This document shows positions 7,013 to 16,345 of a stretch of 64,000 bases of DNA, in pieces. A program made the translations under genes and the position numbers. A model generated the notes under the pieces. That model did not search any database, was not told the DNA's origin, and saw only the letters and a program-made list of their open reading frames with translations. Source of the DNA: JAXGMV01 sp040772085 (GTDB taxonomy: Bacteria > Chloroflexota > Anaerolineae > Anaerolineales > Anaerolineaceae); NCBI GenBank assembly GCA_040772085.1, contig JAXGYU010000001.1:1116001-1180000 (forward strand), written 5' to 3'. Position 1 is the stretch's first letter, and each line of letters starts with the position of its first letter.

Positions 7013-7627
7013 ATGAACTTTTTGCTCGATCCCAATGTAGCCTATTTCCTGTTAGCGTTCGGTTTCATGTTCGCTTTCCTGGCGCTCTTCACGCCCGGCA
7101 CCGGCATCCTGGAGGTCGGCGCGGTTCTGACCCTGATCCTGGCCGGGTATAGCCTTGTCAACCTGCCCATCAATTATTGGGCGCTGGTCCTGATTGCCGC
7201 CGGCGTCGTCCTGATCATCCTGGCTGTCCGCAAGCCGAAGCAATACCTTTACCTGGTCGGGGCAATCATTGCCATCATTCTCGGCACCCTCTTCGTTTTC
7301 AGAGGCAAAGATTCCCTGTTCGCAGTGCATCCGGTTCTGGCTGTGATCGTTTCGGCCATCAACGTCACCCTGCTGTGGTTCATCGGCCGCCGCAGTCTGG
7401 AAGCGATCAGCCAGAGACCAGTCTTTGATCTTGACCGGCTGGTTGGTCAGACAGTGATAACGACGTCCGAAATCCATCACGAAGGTGAATTGCAGATCGA
7501 TGGAGAAAGCTGGAGCGCGCGCAGCAGGCAGGCCATCCCAGCCGGCAGTGAAGTAAAAGTAATCGGGCGCGAGGGGTTGACCCTGCGCGTCGAGCAAGTC
7601 CATCACGAACGAAATACTACTGAGTAA
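7013..7627 (+). CDS. NfeD-like membrane protein (short form)
   Basis: A 204-residue protein: four to five membrane helices (residues about 8-125) and then a soluble OB-fold domain (about 140-200, LVGQTVITTSEIHHEG ... VKVIGREGLTLRVEQV). The N-terminal ClpP-like protease domain of long NfeD proteins is absent, so this is the short form. NfeD proteins pair with stomatin/SPFH proteins in membrane microdomains, and that partner follows 13 bp downstream. GAGGG lies 5 bases before the ATG. The pair is thought to affect membrane protein quality control. The identification is firm; the function is known only at family level. Confidence 0.88.
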   Translation: MNFLLDPNVAYFLLAFGFMFAFLALFTPGTGILEVGAVLTLILAGYSLVNLPINYWALVLIAAGVVLIILAVRKPKQYLYLVGAIIAIILGTLFVFRGKDSLFAVHPVLAVIVSAINVTLLWFIGRRSLEAISQRPVFDLDRLVGQTVITTSEIHHEGELQIDGESWSARSRQAIPAGSEVKVIGREGLTLRVEQVHHERNTTE

Positions 7628-7640
7628 GAGGAGAGCTTTT

Positions 7641-8549
7641 ATGACTGATCTTTCGAACATTAGTGTGGTTACCTGCCTGATCGGCGGGATCATCCTGTTG
7701 GGCTTGCTGTTCCTGGCAAGCGCCATCAAAATCGTGCCCGAATTTCAGCGCCTGGTCGTCTTCCGACTGGGACGCAGCATCGGCGCCAAAGGCCCCGGCC
7801 TGTTGATCCTGATCCCCTTCATCGATCGGGCTGTCCGGGTGGACCTGCGTGAGCAGGTGCGTGAGATCCCGGCACAAACGTCCATCACGCTCGACAACGC
7901 GCCCATCTCGATCGACTTCCTGTGGTACTTCAAGGTCTTCGACCCGATCATGTCAGTGCTGCAAGTGGGCAACTTCGAGCTCGCAGCGCAGGGTATCGCG
8001 ACCACCACACTGCGCTCGGTCATCGGCGGTATCATGCTCGACGAGGTGCTTTCTCAGCGCGAGACGATCAACAAATCTCTGCGCTCGAGGCTGGATGAAG
8101 TCACTGAGCGCTGGGGTGTCAAGGTCACCAATGTCGAGATCCGCGAGATCATCCCGCCGCGCGACGTTCAGGACGCGATGAACCGCCAGCTCTCCGCTGA
8201 ACGTAACCGCCGCGCCAACGTCACCGAATCAACCGGTACCCGCGAAGCCGCGATCAACGTGGCGGAAGGTGAACGCCAGGCAGCCGTCAAACGCGCGGAC
8301 GGTCAGCGTGAATCGTCCATCCTGATCGCTGAAGGTGAAAGGCAAGCCCAGTTGCTCCGCGCCGAAGGTTACGCTGACGCGCTGGCGAAGATCTTCGAAG
8401 TGGCGAAATCGGTCGATGGTCAGACCATGACCCTGCAGTACTTTGAGACTCTCAAGAACATGGCTGCCAGTCCATCGACAAAATATATCTTCCCGATGGA
8501 ATTCACCAGCATGCTGAGTGACTTTGTCAAAACCAAAAAGGGCGAATAA
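7641..8549 (+). CDS. SPFH/band 7 (stomatin-like) protein
   Basis: A 302-residue stomatin-type protein. One N-terminal membrane segment (residues about 10-32) is followed by the band 7 domain starting KIVPEFQRLVVFRLGR, with the conserved GLLILIPFIDRAVRVDLRE and ERWGVKVTNVEIREI. A long Ala/Glu/Arg-rich coiled coil with repeated EGERQA motifs (about 200-250) mediates oligomerisation. It forms large membrane rings and is expected to interact with the NfeD-like protein encoded 13 bp upstream. SD GAGGAGAG precedes the ATG. The operon ends in a strong terminator at 8565-8604. Confidence 0.93.
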   Translation: MTDLSNISVVTCLIGGIILLGLLFLASAIKIVPEFQRLVVFRLGRSIGAKGPGLLILIPFIDRAVRVDLREQVREIPAQTSITLDNAPISIDFLWYFKVFDPIMSVLQVGNFELAAQGIATTTLRSVIGGIMLDEVLSQRETINKSLRSRLDEVTERWGVKVTNVEIREIIPPRDVQDAMNRQLSAERNRRANVTESTGTREAAINVAEGERQAAVKRADGQRESSILIAEGERQAQLLRAEGYADALAKIFEVAKSVDGQTMTLQYFETLKNMAASPSTKYIFPMEFTSMLSDFVKTKKGE

Positions 8550-8564
8550 CCTCTGAGGATAGCC

Positions 8565-8604
8565 GCAGGTGTGAGAGTCATTGATTTTCACACCTGCTTT
8601 TTTT
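8565..8604 (+). terminator. Intrinsic terminator of the nfeD-stomatin operon
   Basis: Perfect 10-bp stem GCAGGTGTGA / TCACACCTGC (8565-8574 and 8588-8597) followed by seven T. The last T abuts the ATG of the acetyltransferase gene at 8605. Confidence 0.93.
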
Positions 8605-9087
8605 ATGAAAACCTCATCCGCCAATCCCGCCGCATTTCACCTTGAGGACGCCTCCTGGCGCGACTACAAGGAGTTCAAACGCCTCGAACGTGCCAGCTTC
8701 GGCGACCTCGCCTGGCCGTCGATCGAACTGATTGCTGCCCTGCTGCTGCCGAATGTCGTACGCATCAAGGCGGTTGTTGACGGCAGGCTGGCCGGGCTGA
8801 TCGCCGGTACGATACGAAATGACGGCTTCGGCTGGATCATGACAATTGCAACCTTTCGCGAGTATCAGGGGATAGGCATCGGCGGCGCCATGCTGCGCGC
8901 CTGTGAAGAGCGGATGAAGTGTGAAAAGATGAAATTATGCGTCCAGGCCGGCAATGACACCGCTATCCGGCTGTATTTACGGCACGGCTACAGGCATACC
9001 GAGATCTGGAAGAACTATTACGGCAAGAACCTGGACGCGCTGGTGATGGAGAAGTCAGCGAAAGGGACTGTTGTACGGCAAGATTAG
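8605..9087 (+). CDS. GNAT-family N-acetyltransferase
   Basis: About 160 residues. GNAT fold: an N-terminal FHLEDASWRDYKEF segment, then the acetyl-CoA binding motif A FREYQGIGIGGAMLRACEE (Q/R-x-x-G-x-G/A) and motif B, ending RLYLRHGYRHTEIWKNYYG. Such enzymes move an acetyl group from acetyl-CoA to an amine; the substrate is not predictable, though RimI-like N-terminal acetylation is common. I start at ATG 8605, directly after the terminator T-run. An in-frame TTG at 8581 lies in the hairpin loop and is rejected. No SD is seen, so translation may be leaderless or weak. Confidence 0.82.
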   Translation: MKTSSANPAAFHLEDASWRDYKEFKRLERASFGDLAWPSIELIAALLLPNVVRIKAVVDGRLAGLIAGTIRNDGFGWIMTIATFREYQGIGIGGAMLRACEERMKCEKMKLCVQAGNDTAIRLYLRHGYRHTEIWKNYYGKNLDALVMEKSAKGTVVRQD

Positions 9088-9106
9088 GAGACCTGTCACC
9101 TCCTGG

Positions 9107-9135
9107 TTGACTTTCATCTGGACTCGATATACACT
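9107..9135 (+). promoter_or_regulatory. Promoter of the SWIM gene
   Basis: TTGACT (9107-9112), a 17-bp spacer and TACACT (9130-9135). The predicted start near 9142 gives a leader of about 113 bases holding two hairpins. Confidence 0.6.
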
Positions 9136-9166
9136 ATTACTATGAATGGGAGAGTTGCATCCTAAT

Positions 9167-9228
9167 GCGAGTTTCTCGCTACATAATTGGTTCGGCAGAC
9201 TAGGCACGCGTATTATGGCGTGCCTTTT
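9167..9228 (+). promoter_or_regulatory. Structured 5' leader with two hairpins before the SWIM gene
   Basis: Hairpin 1 is GCGAG-TTT-CTCGC (9167-9179). Hairpin 2 is GGCACGC-8 bases-GCGTGCC (9203-9224) followed by TTTT, a short terminator-like shape 26 bases before the start codon. The arrangement fits an attenuator or an RNA-level control element. I cannot match it to a known riboswitch. Confidence 0.45.
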
Positions 9229-9254
9229 CACATAAAAAATCAAGGAGTGACGAC

Positions 9255-9506
9255 ATGGATTATGGGATGATCGGAAAATTGGAAAAAGCGCGCAGATATG
9301 CGCAACAAAAGGACCGTTTCAAATTCCAGAATTTTTCAGTCACAATGGATGGTGAAAACAATCCGCACGTCATTAAATATGACAACGGCACTTTTGAATG
9401 CGATTGCAGTTTTTTCCAGTCCCGCGGCCGGTGCAGCCACACCATGGCACTTGAGATTATTCTCGACGAGATGGTGCAGCAAGTTCAGGAAAGCGAAGTC
9501 GGCTAG
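9255..9506 (+). CDS. Small SWIM zinc-finger protein
   Basis: An 83-residue protein built around a SWIM motif CxCx8CxH: Cys49, Cys51, Cys60, His62 in FECDCSFFQSRGRCSH. SWIM domains bind zinc and are found in DNA- or protein-binding contexts. As a stand-alone protein its role is unknown. The rest is a helical N-terminus (KLEKARRYAQQKDRFKF) and a helical C-terminus. SD AAGGAG lies 7 bases before ATG. It is monocistronic: it has its own promoter with a structured leader and a strong terminator 15 bp after the stop. Confidence 0.85.
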   Translation: MDYGMIGKLEKARRYAQQKDRFKFQNFSVTMDGENNPHVIKYDNGTFECDCSFFQSRGRCSHTMALEIILDEMVQQVQESEVG

Positions 9507-9520
9507 AGTGGTCATCGCAG

Positions 9521-9549
9521 ACAGGCTGGCTAAGTGCCAGCCTGTTTTT
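9521..9549 (+). terminator. Intrinsic terminator of the SWIM gene
   Basis: Stem ACAGGCTGGC / GCCAGCCTGT with a 4-base loop (9521-9544) followed by TTTTTG. The inverted repeat is nearly perfect. Confidence 0.92.
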
Positions 9550-9565
9550 GTTTAATGCCCTTGGC

Positions 9566-9571
9566 TATAAT
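9566..9571 (+). promoter_or_regulatory. -10 box for the MazG-like/Nudix operon
   Basis: Consensus TATAAT placed 28 bp before the MazG-like ATG, just after the SWIM terminator. No good -35 match is seen at 16-18 bp. Confidence 0.5.
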
Positions 9572-9599
9572 TGCAACATATCAAAGCAGGAGATTGCTG

Positions 9600-9905
9600 A
9601 TGAACTATCCATCTATCGTCGAACTGGTGAAACAATACTATGACTTCCGCGGACTCACCGCCCCGGATGCCAACCAGGCGTTTCTGTTTCTGACCTCCGA
9701 AGTGGGTGAACTGGCGGACGCGTTCGTGGAAAAACAGGCGCAGTGGGTGCGCAATAACCCGCAGCGCGAACGCAACGTGGAGGACGAGATCGGCGACATC
9801 CTGATGATGCTCACCGTATTTGCAGCGACCCAGGGCTATGACCCGCTGCAGGCGCTGCTGCACAAGATGGAGAAGAAAGGCTTTACCCCCGCGGAGCGAT
9901 CATGA
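9600..9905 (+). CDS. MazG-like nucleotide pyrophosphohydrolase
   Basis: A 101-residue all-alpha NTP pyrophosphohydrolase of the single-domain MazG-like type. The metal-binding residues are in SEVGELADA (Glu34, Glu37) and EDEIGDILMML (Glu63, Asp66), the ExxE...ExxD pattern. Such enzymes cleave (d)NTPs or damaged nucleotides to the monophosphate and diphosphate. AGGAGA lies 6 bases before ATG 9600, which rules out longer upstream starts. The stop overlaps the start of the Nudix gene (ATGA), so two nucleotide-cleaning hydrolases are co-translated. Confidence 0.88.
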   Translation: MNYPSIVELVKQYYDFRGLTAPDANQAFLFLTSEVGELADAFVEKQAQWVRNNPQRERNVEDEIGDILMMLTVFAATQGYDPLQALLHKMEKKGFTPAERS

Positions 9906-10348
9906 GCAGCGACCTGCCGATGTTTATTACCGCTGTCGAAGCGCTCGTCGTGCACGACGGTAAGATTCTGACCATCGTCCGCAGCAGCACCGACGAACAC
10001 GCGCCGGGCACGCTGACGTTCCCTGCCGGCAAGGTCGAATACGGCGAGGATGTGGATGACATTCTGGAGAGCACGGTCATCCGCGAAGTGGAAGAGGAAA
10101 CCGGCGTGATCGTCGATCAGCCGCGGTATCTGTTCAGCCGCATGTTCAAAAGTGACACCGGCCTGGCGGTTGTGCTGGCTGAATTCGTCTGCCATTATGC
10201 CGGCGGCGAAGCGCATGTCTGCGACCTCGCCGAGACCGACGCCGTGGCCTGGCTGACTGAGGATGAGATCCGCCGCGACCCGCGCACGCCAGTCTGGACA
10301 CAGCAGGTGCTGGACAGGTTGAATGAATATCTGGGTAAGGACTGGTGA
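9902..10348 (+). CDS. Nudix hydrolase
   Basis: A 148-residue Nudix protein. The box starts at Gly43 (FPAGKVEYGE) and ends REVEEETGV (Arg61-Val69). Between Glu49 and Arg61 there are 11 residues instead of the canonical 7, so the loop of the Nudix box carries a 4-residue insertion. Nudix enzymes hydrolyse nucleoside diphosphates linked to another group. The substrate is not predictable. Translation is coupled to the MazG-like gene by ATGA overlap. The two probably clean up modified nucleotides. Confidence 0.87.
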   Translation: MSSDLPMFITAVEALVVHDGKILTIVRSSTDEHAPGTLTFPAGKVEYGEDVDDILESTVIREVEEETGVIVDQPRYLFSRMFKSDTGLAVVLAEFVCHYAGGEAHVCDLAETDAVAWLTEDEIRRDPRTPVWTQQVLDRLNEYLGKDW

Positions 10349-10351
10349 TTC

Positions 10352-10786
10352 ATGACGTATGAGGAATTAGGCAGGCAACTGATCACTAACACGGAGCATG
10401 AGCATTCGCCGCTGCCGTTCAAACTGTGGACGGATTTTCCCCTCTATTTCACGATCGAGTTCGAGGTGATGGAATTTGAGGAGGAGGTCGGGTTCTGGGC
10501 TGTGGTCTTTGGGGTGAAGTTTCTCAGTCTCGATTCTGATTACGCCATTCTGACGGATGAGAAGCGAACTTTCACCTTCTCGCTCAAGCGCAATGCCGCT
10601 GAACCTGCCTGGAGCGGTGTGAAGATCCAATGGTTTACGGATGATCTGGATCAGGTGCTATCAGTCCTCAGCGAGCGCGGTGTTGAGTTTCAAATTCATG
10701 ACAATTCTGAACATCAGCGCTTCGCGCGCTTCAGCTCACCCAATGGGCTGGTGGCAGAAGTCTGGTCCGGCTGGGAAGGGGAGTAG
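10352..10786 (+). CDS. Glyoxalase/bleomycin-resistance (VOC) superfamily protein
   Basis: A 144-residue protein with the paired beta-alpha-beta-beta-beta modules of the VOC fold: FWAVVFGVKFLSLDSDYAIL, then WFTDDLDQVLSVLSERGVEF and a final FSSPNGLVAEVWSGW. VOC proteins bind metals or drugs and include glyoxalases and dioxygenases. The metal ligands are not obvious here, and the first strand is unusual (FTIEFEVMEFEEEVGFW). It starts 3 bp after the Nudix stop, so it is probably on the same transcript. No substrate can be named. Confidence 0.65.
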   Translation: MTYEELGRQLITNTEHEHSPLPFKLWTDFPLYFTIEFEVMEFEEEVGFWAVVFGVKFLSLDSDYAILTDEKRTFTFSLKRNAAEPAWSGVKIQWFTDDLDQVLSVLSERGVEFQIHDNSEHQRFARFSSPNGLVAEVWSGWEGE

Positions 10787-10859
10787 GAAAAACCTCGTGC
10801 TGGAGATCAACGAACGATCTTGACTCACTCAGATCCTAATCAAAGTATGTGACGTGTTT

Positions 10860-10897
10860 CCTCTCCCCATTTTCGCGAAAGCTAAAAGGGGGGTGGG
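10860..10897. repeat. Hairpin-forming repeat flanking the DUF559 gene (left)
   Basis: CCTCTCCCCATTTTCGCG ... TAAAAGGGGGGTGGG forms an imperfect inverted repeat. A related one with the same CCTCCCCATTT core lies on the other side of the DUF559 gene at 11304-11339. Confidence 0.55.
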
Positions 10898-11275
10898 TTA
10901 GTGAGGAGGCTGCTCATTTTGAGATTCCCTGACCCCATCCAGAACAGCTTCCAAGACAGCCTCCAAATCCATTAAGACGTCATCATTCCAGAATCGCAAT
11001 ACTTTATATCCCAGCTTTTCAAGGTAAGCCGTCCTCCGACTGTCATACGCCTGCTGACCCAGGTGATCACCACCATCCAGTTCAATCACAATTTTCTGAG
11101 CTATGGAGCAGAAATCAGCAATGTAAGGTCCAATCGGATGCTTCCTGCGAAAATGTAGCCCCTCCAAGCGGTGCCCTCGTATTGCTTGCCATAAGGCAAG
11201 TTCTGCGTCGGTCGGATTCGTACGCATTTCTTTGGCATATTCGTAGGAATTGTGTGGTTTGCCTCGACGTGGCAT
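10898..11275 (-). CDS. DUF559 (Vsr-like fold) endonuclease-domain protein
   Basis: A 125-residue protein of the DUF559 family, related in fold to the very-short-patch repair endonuclease. Conserved blocks: RTNPTDAELALWQAIR, HFRRKHPIGPYIADF, IVIELDGGDHLGQQAYD and YKVLRFWNDDVL. The Asp and Glu of ADFCS and IELDGG are the likely metal ligands of the restriction-endonuclease-like core. These small genes occur as single mobile-looking cassettes in many genomes. Hairpin repeats on both sides fit that. A TATATA lies 8 bases upstream of ATG 11275, so the message may be almost leaderless. Function unproven. Confidence 0.85.
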   Translation of the reverse strand: MPRRGKPHNSYEYAKEMRTNPTDAELALWQAIRGHRLEGLHFRRKHPIGPYIADFCSIAQKIVIELDGGDHLGQQAYDSRRTAYLEKLGYKVLRFWNDDVLMDLEAVLEAVLDGVRESQNEQPPH

Positions 11276-11303
11276 GGGTCTGGTATATACAACCCCTCCC
11301 TAA

Positions 11304-11339
11304 CCCTCCCCATTTGTCCTGCGGAAAAATGGAGAGGGG
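11304..11339. repeat. Hairpin-forming repeat flanking the DUF559 gene (right)
   Basis: CCCTCCCCATTTGTCC ... AAAAATGGAGAGGGG is an imperfect inverted repeat matching the left-flank element at 10860-10897. The rest of 11276-11455 holds nothing I recognise. Confidence 0.55.
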
Positions 11340-11455
11340 ATTAATACGTTATTAATTTGAATGTTTTCTAACGACATTCCCGGTCTGAAATCGCAACCCG
11401 CATACTTTGTATTTAGAATCACTCGACAGTTTAGGTAAAAAACCAATTAGAAACC

Positions 11456-11944
11456 TTAAATCAGCTTTTCAGTATGGCCGGCGAGGTTGCGCAGCAGTTC
11501 GAGCTGACCAATGTGATAGCCGTGATGAAAGGCGTAGAACAACGCGCGCCAGCCGCGGCGCGGGGTCTTGCCGCCCGGCATGGTGATCGTCTCGGCGAAA
11601 AATGCTTCATCGACCACATCCAGCCTCGCAAACAAGGCCTCCTCAACTTTGGCGTAATCCGCCATGATGTCTTCCGGCGAGGGCAGCCCGGCCTCGTCAG
11701 CCAGCAGCGGCTGCGAATCATAAGCGAAGCGGCTATAGTCAACGGCCGTTTGCGGCAGGTCCGTTCCGGCAACCGTTGCGATTTCACGCAGGCTGTCCAC
11801 CAGGTGACCCAGCACCCACAGCATACAGTTGCCGCCATTCGGCGGTTGCAGCAGCATTTCCGCTTTGGTCAGCCCCGCGATCTGGTCGCGGATCACCTCA
11901 CCATTCGATTTCAACAATCGTTTATAGTCCTGTACCAGAATCAT
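11456..11944 (-). CDS. DinB-like four-helix metalloprotein
   Basis: A 162-residue DinB/YfiT-type protein. The characteristic metal-binding histidines are in WVLGHLVDSLRE and FYAFHHGYHIGQLELLRN. DinB-fold proteins are divalent-metal-binding helical bundles; many act as thiol transferases (bacillithiol or mycothiol S-transferases), but most are uncharacterised. SD GAGGAG precedes ATG 11944 by 6 bases. It is monocistronic and points away from typA. Confidence 0.85.
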   Translation of the reverse strand: MILVQDYKRLLKSNGEVIRDQIAGLTKAEMLLQPPNGGNCMLWVLGHLVDSLREIATVAGTDLPQTAVDYSRFAYDSQPLLADEAGLPSPEDIMADYAKVEEALFARLDVVDEAFFAETITMPGGKTPRRGWRALFYAFHHGYHIGQLELLRNLAGHTEKLI

Positions 11945-12023
11945 CGCGCGCTCCTCCGTTCTGTGAAATCTCCCCTGCCTCTATTCTACAATTGCCTTGA
12001 TTTCCCGCTTTATCTACAGATAT

Positions 12024-12047
12024 AAAAATCACCCCGCATGGGGGTGA
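12024..12047 (-). terminator. Intrinsic terminator of typA
   Basis: Stem TCACCCC / GGGGTGA with loop CATGC (12029-12047), followed on the minus strand by TTTTT (12024-12028), 11 bp after the typA stop. Confidence 0.92.
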
Positions 12048-12057
12048 CTTCTCCTTG

Positions 12058-13917
<1,860 letters not shown>

Positions 13918-13930
13918 AAGGTTTTCCATT

Positions 13931-13955
13931 AAAAACACCCGAAATCATTCGGGTG
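13931..13955 (-). terminator. Terminator-like hairpin abutting the typA start
   Basis: Perfect stem CACCCGAA / TTCGGGTG with a 4-base loop (13936-13955) followed on the minus strand by TTTTT. It lies after the glycosyltransferase gene and 1 base before the first typA ATG. It can end the upstream transcript, or act as an attenuator in the typA leader. Confidence 0.8.
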
Positions 13956-14050
13956 CGTTGAGCGATTGCGGCATCGAAAGCGTCCTCCAGTATTTCTCGG
14001 CTGGGAATAATACCAAAATTGAAGCCAATTGAATAGAGGGGAATTCTGAC

Positions 14051-15133
14051 TTACAGCAGCGCTTCGTATGAATTCAGCGCGCGGTCGAGGGTGAACTGCG
14101 CCAGCCAGACTTGAGGCGCGGGTCGGGCATCGCCCGCCAGCACGGAGAGCATTGCCCGGCTCATCGCAGCGGCGTCACCCACTGGCACAAGATGCCCATA
14201 CCTGCCGGCATCCAGCAATTCTGCCGGCCCGTGCGGACAATCTGTCGAGACCACGGGCGTACCGCAAGCCATGGCTTCGACCAGCACGATCGAGAAACCC
14301 TCTCGTTCCGACGCCAGCACCAGCGCGTCGGCGGCGCGCATCAACGGCAGCGGGTTATCCACATGACCCAGCAACGCCACCTGATCGCTCATGCCCAGCG
14401 CGGCTGCCTGATCGAGAATCGCCTGCCGTGCTGGCCCCTCACCGGCGACCAGCAGCCTTGCCGGCCTGGTCTGATTGACCAGCGCCAGCGCGCGCACAAT
14501 GTCGGGGACGCGTTTGACCGGGTCCAGCCTGCCGACGAACAGAAAGACCGGCTGTGCTTTCTCTGCCAGCCAGGGATGGTTGACTGGTTGCGCCGCACGC
14601 TCCTGAAAATCAGCATCAATAACCGGGTTGTAGATGACGTTAACATCGTCGAGCGGCACGCCGGTGTACGCCGAGTACTCAACAGCGGCTGCCTTGGAGA
14701 CCACAACCCGTTCAATATCTCCCGCATACAGCCAGTGCAGAACACTACGTTCCAGTGCTTTGGGCCCCAGAACGGATTCCTGCATGGCGATATTGCTATG
14801 CGTCACACAGATCAGTTTTGCCCGGCTGGCAGCCAAGCGGCGGGCGAGGATTGCCAGCACATTGGTCAGCTCAAGGTGCGAGATCAGAACATCCGGTTGT
14901 TGCCGGCGCAAATAATCGGTCAATGGCCGCAGCAAGCCGAAGGAGCGCACGGCTTGCGTGTCTATGATGTTCACCCGCTTGTCCAGCGACCCGCGCAGCG
15001 AACCCTTGCCATCCTTGACAATCATATCGACCTGACAGCCGCGCGCGGCAAAGCCGTTGGCCAGCGTCAGCGCGACCTTTTCGGCGCCGCCCGGATTCAA
15101 GGTTGGGATGAGAATACCAATACGTTTTTGCAT
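14051..15133 (-). CDS. Glycosyltransferase family 4
   Basis: A 360-residue GT-B fold enzyme. The N-terminal acceptor domain starts KRIGILIPTLNPGGAEKVAL. The C-terminal nucleotide-sugar domain has FLFVGRLDPVKR and the EX7E motif EREGFSIVLVEAMACG followed by TPVVSTDCPHGPAELL. Family 4 retaining enzymes use UDP-, GDP- or ADP-sugars to extend polysaccharide or glycolipid chains. It is divergent from the next two glycosyltransferases (111 bp gap) and shares the STDCPHGP motif with the one at 15245, so the two are probably duplicates. Donor and acceptor are unknown. Confidence 0.9.
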   Translation of the reverse strand: MQKRIGILIPTLNPGGAEKVALTLANGFAARGCQVDMIVKDGKGSLRGSLDKRVNIIDTQAVRSFGLLRPLTDYLRRQQPDVLISHLELTNVLAILARRLAASRAKLICVTHSNIAMQESVLGPKALERSVLHWLYAGDIERVVVSKAAAVEYSAYTGVPLDDVNVIYNPVIDADFQERAAQPVNHPWLAEKAQPVFLFVGRLDPVKRVPDIVRALALVNQTRPARLLVAGEGPARQAILDQAAALGMSDQVALLGHVDNPLPLMRAADALVLASEREGFSIVLVEAMACGTPVVSTDCPHGPAELLDAGRYGHLVPVGDAAAMSRAMLSVLAGDARPAPQVWLAQFTLDRALNSYEALL

Positions 15134-15244
15134 ACTGTCTGCGATATGACCCTTCCTTATTATAAGGTCTCGACACCTCGCTGAAGCGGAGCTGAGCGGG
15201 CTATTATGTTATGATAATGAAAATTTCTGAGTGAAAACGGGACC

Positions 15245-16345
15245 GTGAGCAAACCTGAAGATACTGGGGTGTTCTTTTTTATCGCCAACCTAAAGGTCGG
15301 CGGCGCTGAACGCGTGATGATCGAACTCGCCAACGAGTTCGCCCGCAAAGGCTACCCCACCACCTTCGTGATGTGCGAAGCCACCGGTTCCTTCCTGCCC
15401 GACCTTTCGCCTGACGTTAAAATCGTCGATCTCAAGCAGCCCAACACCTGGTTCGCGCTGCCCGCCTTCCTCCGCGCGGTGAATAAATACCGTCCCAAGG
15501 CGGTCATCTCGGCGCTGGAGCTGAACAATCTGATCTCGATCATCGCGCGACCCTTCAGCGGCGTACATTACAAAACCATCATCTCGCTGCATAACGCGCT
15601 CAGCCTGCAGGCGCGGACGAAACTGCGGTTGGCTATCCTGCGCGTAGTTTTGCACTTCTTCTACCCGCTGGCTGATACCATCGTCGCGGTCTCCAAAGGA
15701 CTGGAGGATGACGCGGTCGAATACCTCAGGATCAAACGCCGCCGATTCGCTGTGATCTACAACCCGGTCATCATCCACAAACTTGAGCGCATGGCTGCCG
15801 AGCCGAACGACCTGACGTTGTACGGCAACCCGGAGAAGCCGGTTGTGCTGGGAGTCAGCCGGCTGGGCATCCTCAAGAACTTCCCGCTGCTGATTGAGGC
15901 TTTTGAGCTGGTGCGCGCCAAGCGCAACTGCCAGTTGGTAATCGTCGGCGAAGGCGACCAGCGCCCCAAACTGGAGCGCCAGATCGCTGCCAGCCCGTAC
16001 AAGGATGACATCCTGCTCTACGGCATCTCCGATAATCCCTACAGCCACATGAAACGGGCTGACGTCTTTGTGCTCTCCTCCGACATGGAAGGCCTGCCGA
16101 GCGTGCTGATCGAAGCGATGGCGACCGGTGTGCCGGTGATCTCGACGGACTGCCCGCATGGACCCAGGGAGATTCTGGATGACGGCAAATACGGCTTCCT
16201 GATTCCCATGCGCGAGCCGCAGATCATGGCGGACACCATCCTCGATGTTCTGGCTGGCAAGCGCATCCCGATCCCGCCGGAATGGTTGAAGCAATTCACG
16301 CCCGAGGAGTCAGCGGCAAAGTATGAGGCATTGGTCAATGGCTGA
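15245..16345 (+). CDS. Glycosyltransferase family 4
   Basis: A 366-residue GT-B enzyme starting with GTG. N-terminal FFFIANLKVGGAERVMIELA; C-terminal VLGVSRLGILKNFPLLIEAF and the EX7E motif MEGLPSVLIEAMATGVPVIS with TDCPHGPREIL. It is similar to the divergent enzyme at 14051-15133. It is followed by an 8-base overlap with the next glycosyltransferase and heads a five-gene run (15245-23095) that looks like a surface glycan or glycolipid assembly locus. No strong SD precedes the GTG. Substrates unknown. Confidence 0.9.
   Translation: MSKPEDTGVFFFIANLKVGGAERVMIELANEFARKGYPTTFVMCEATGSFLPDLSPDVKIVDLKQPNTWFALPAFLRAVNKYRPKAVISALELNNLISIIARPFSGVHYKTIISLHNALSLQARTKLRLAILRVVLHFFYPLADTIVAVSKGLEDDAVEYLRIKRRRFAVIYNPVIIHKLERMAAEPNDLTLYGNPEKPVVLGVSRLGILKNFPLLIEAFELVRAKRNCQLVIVGEGDQRPKLERQIAASPYKDDILLYGISDNPYSHMKRADVFVLSSDMEGLPSVLIEAMATGVPVISTDCPHGPREILDDGKYGFLIPMREPQIMADTILDVLAGKRIPIPPEWLKQFTPEESAAKYEALVNG

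Noticed and set aside
8581..8604. TTG start for the GNAT gene
   Set aside because: It lies in the loop of a strong terminator and adds no conserved residues.
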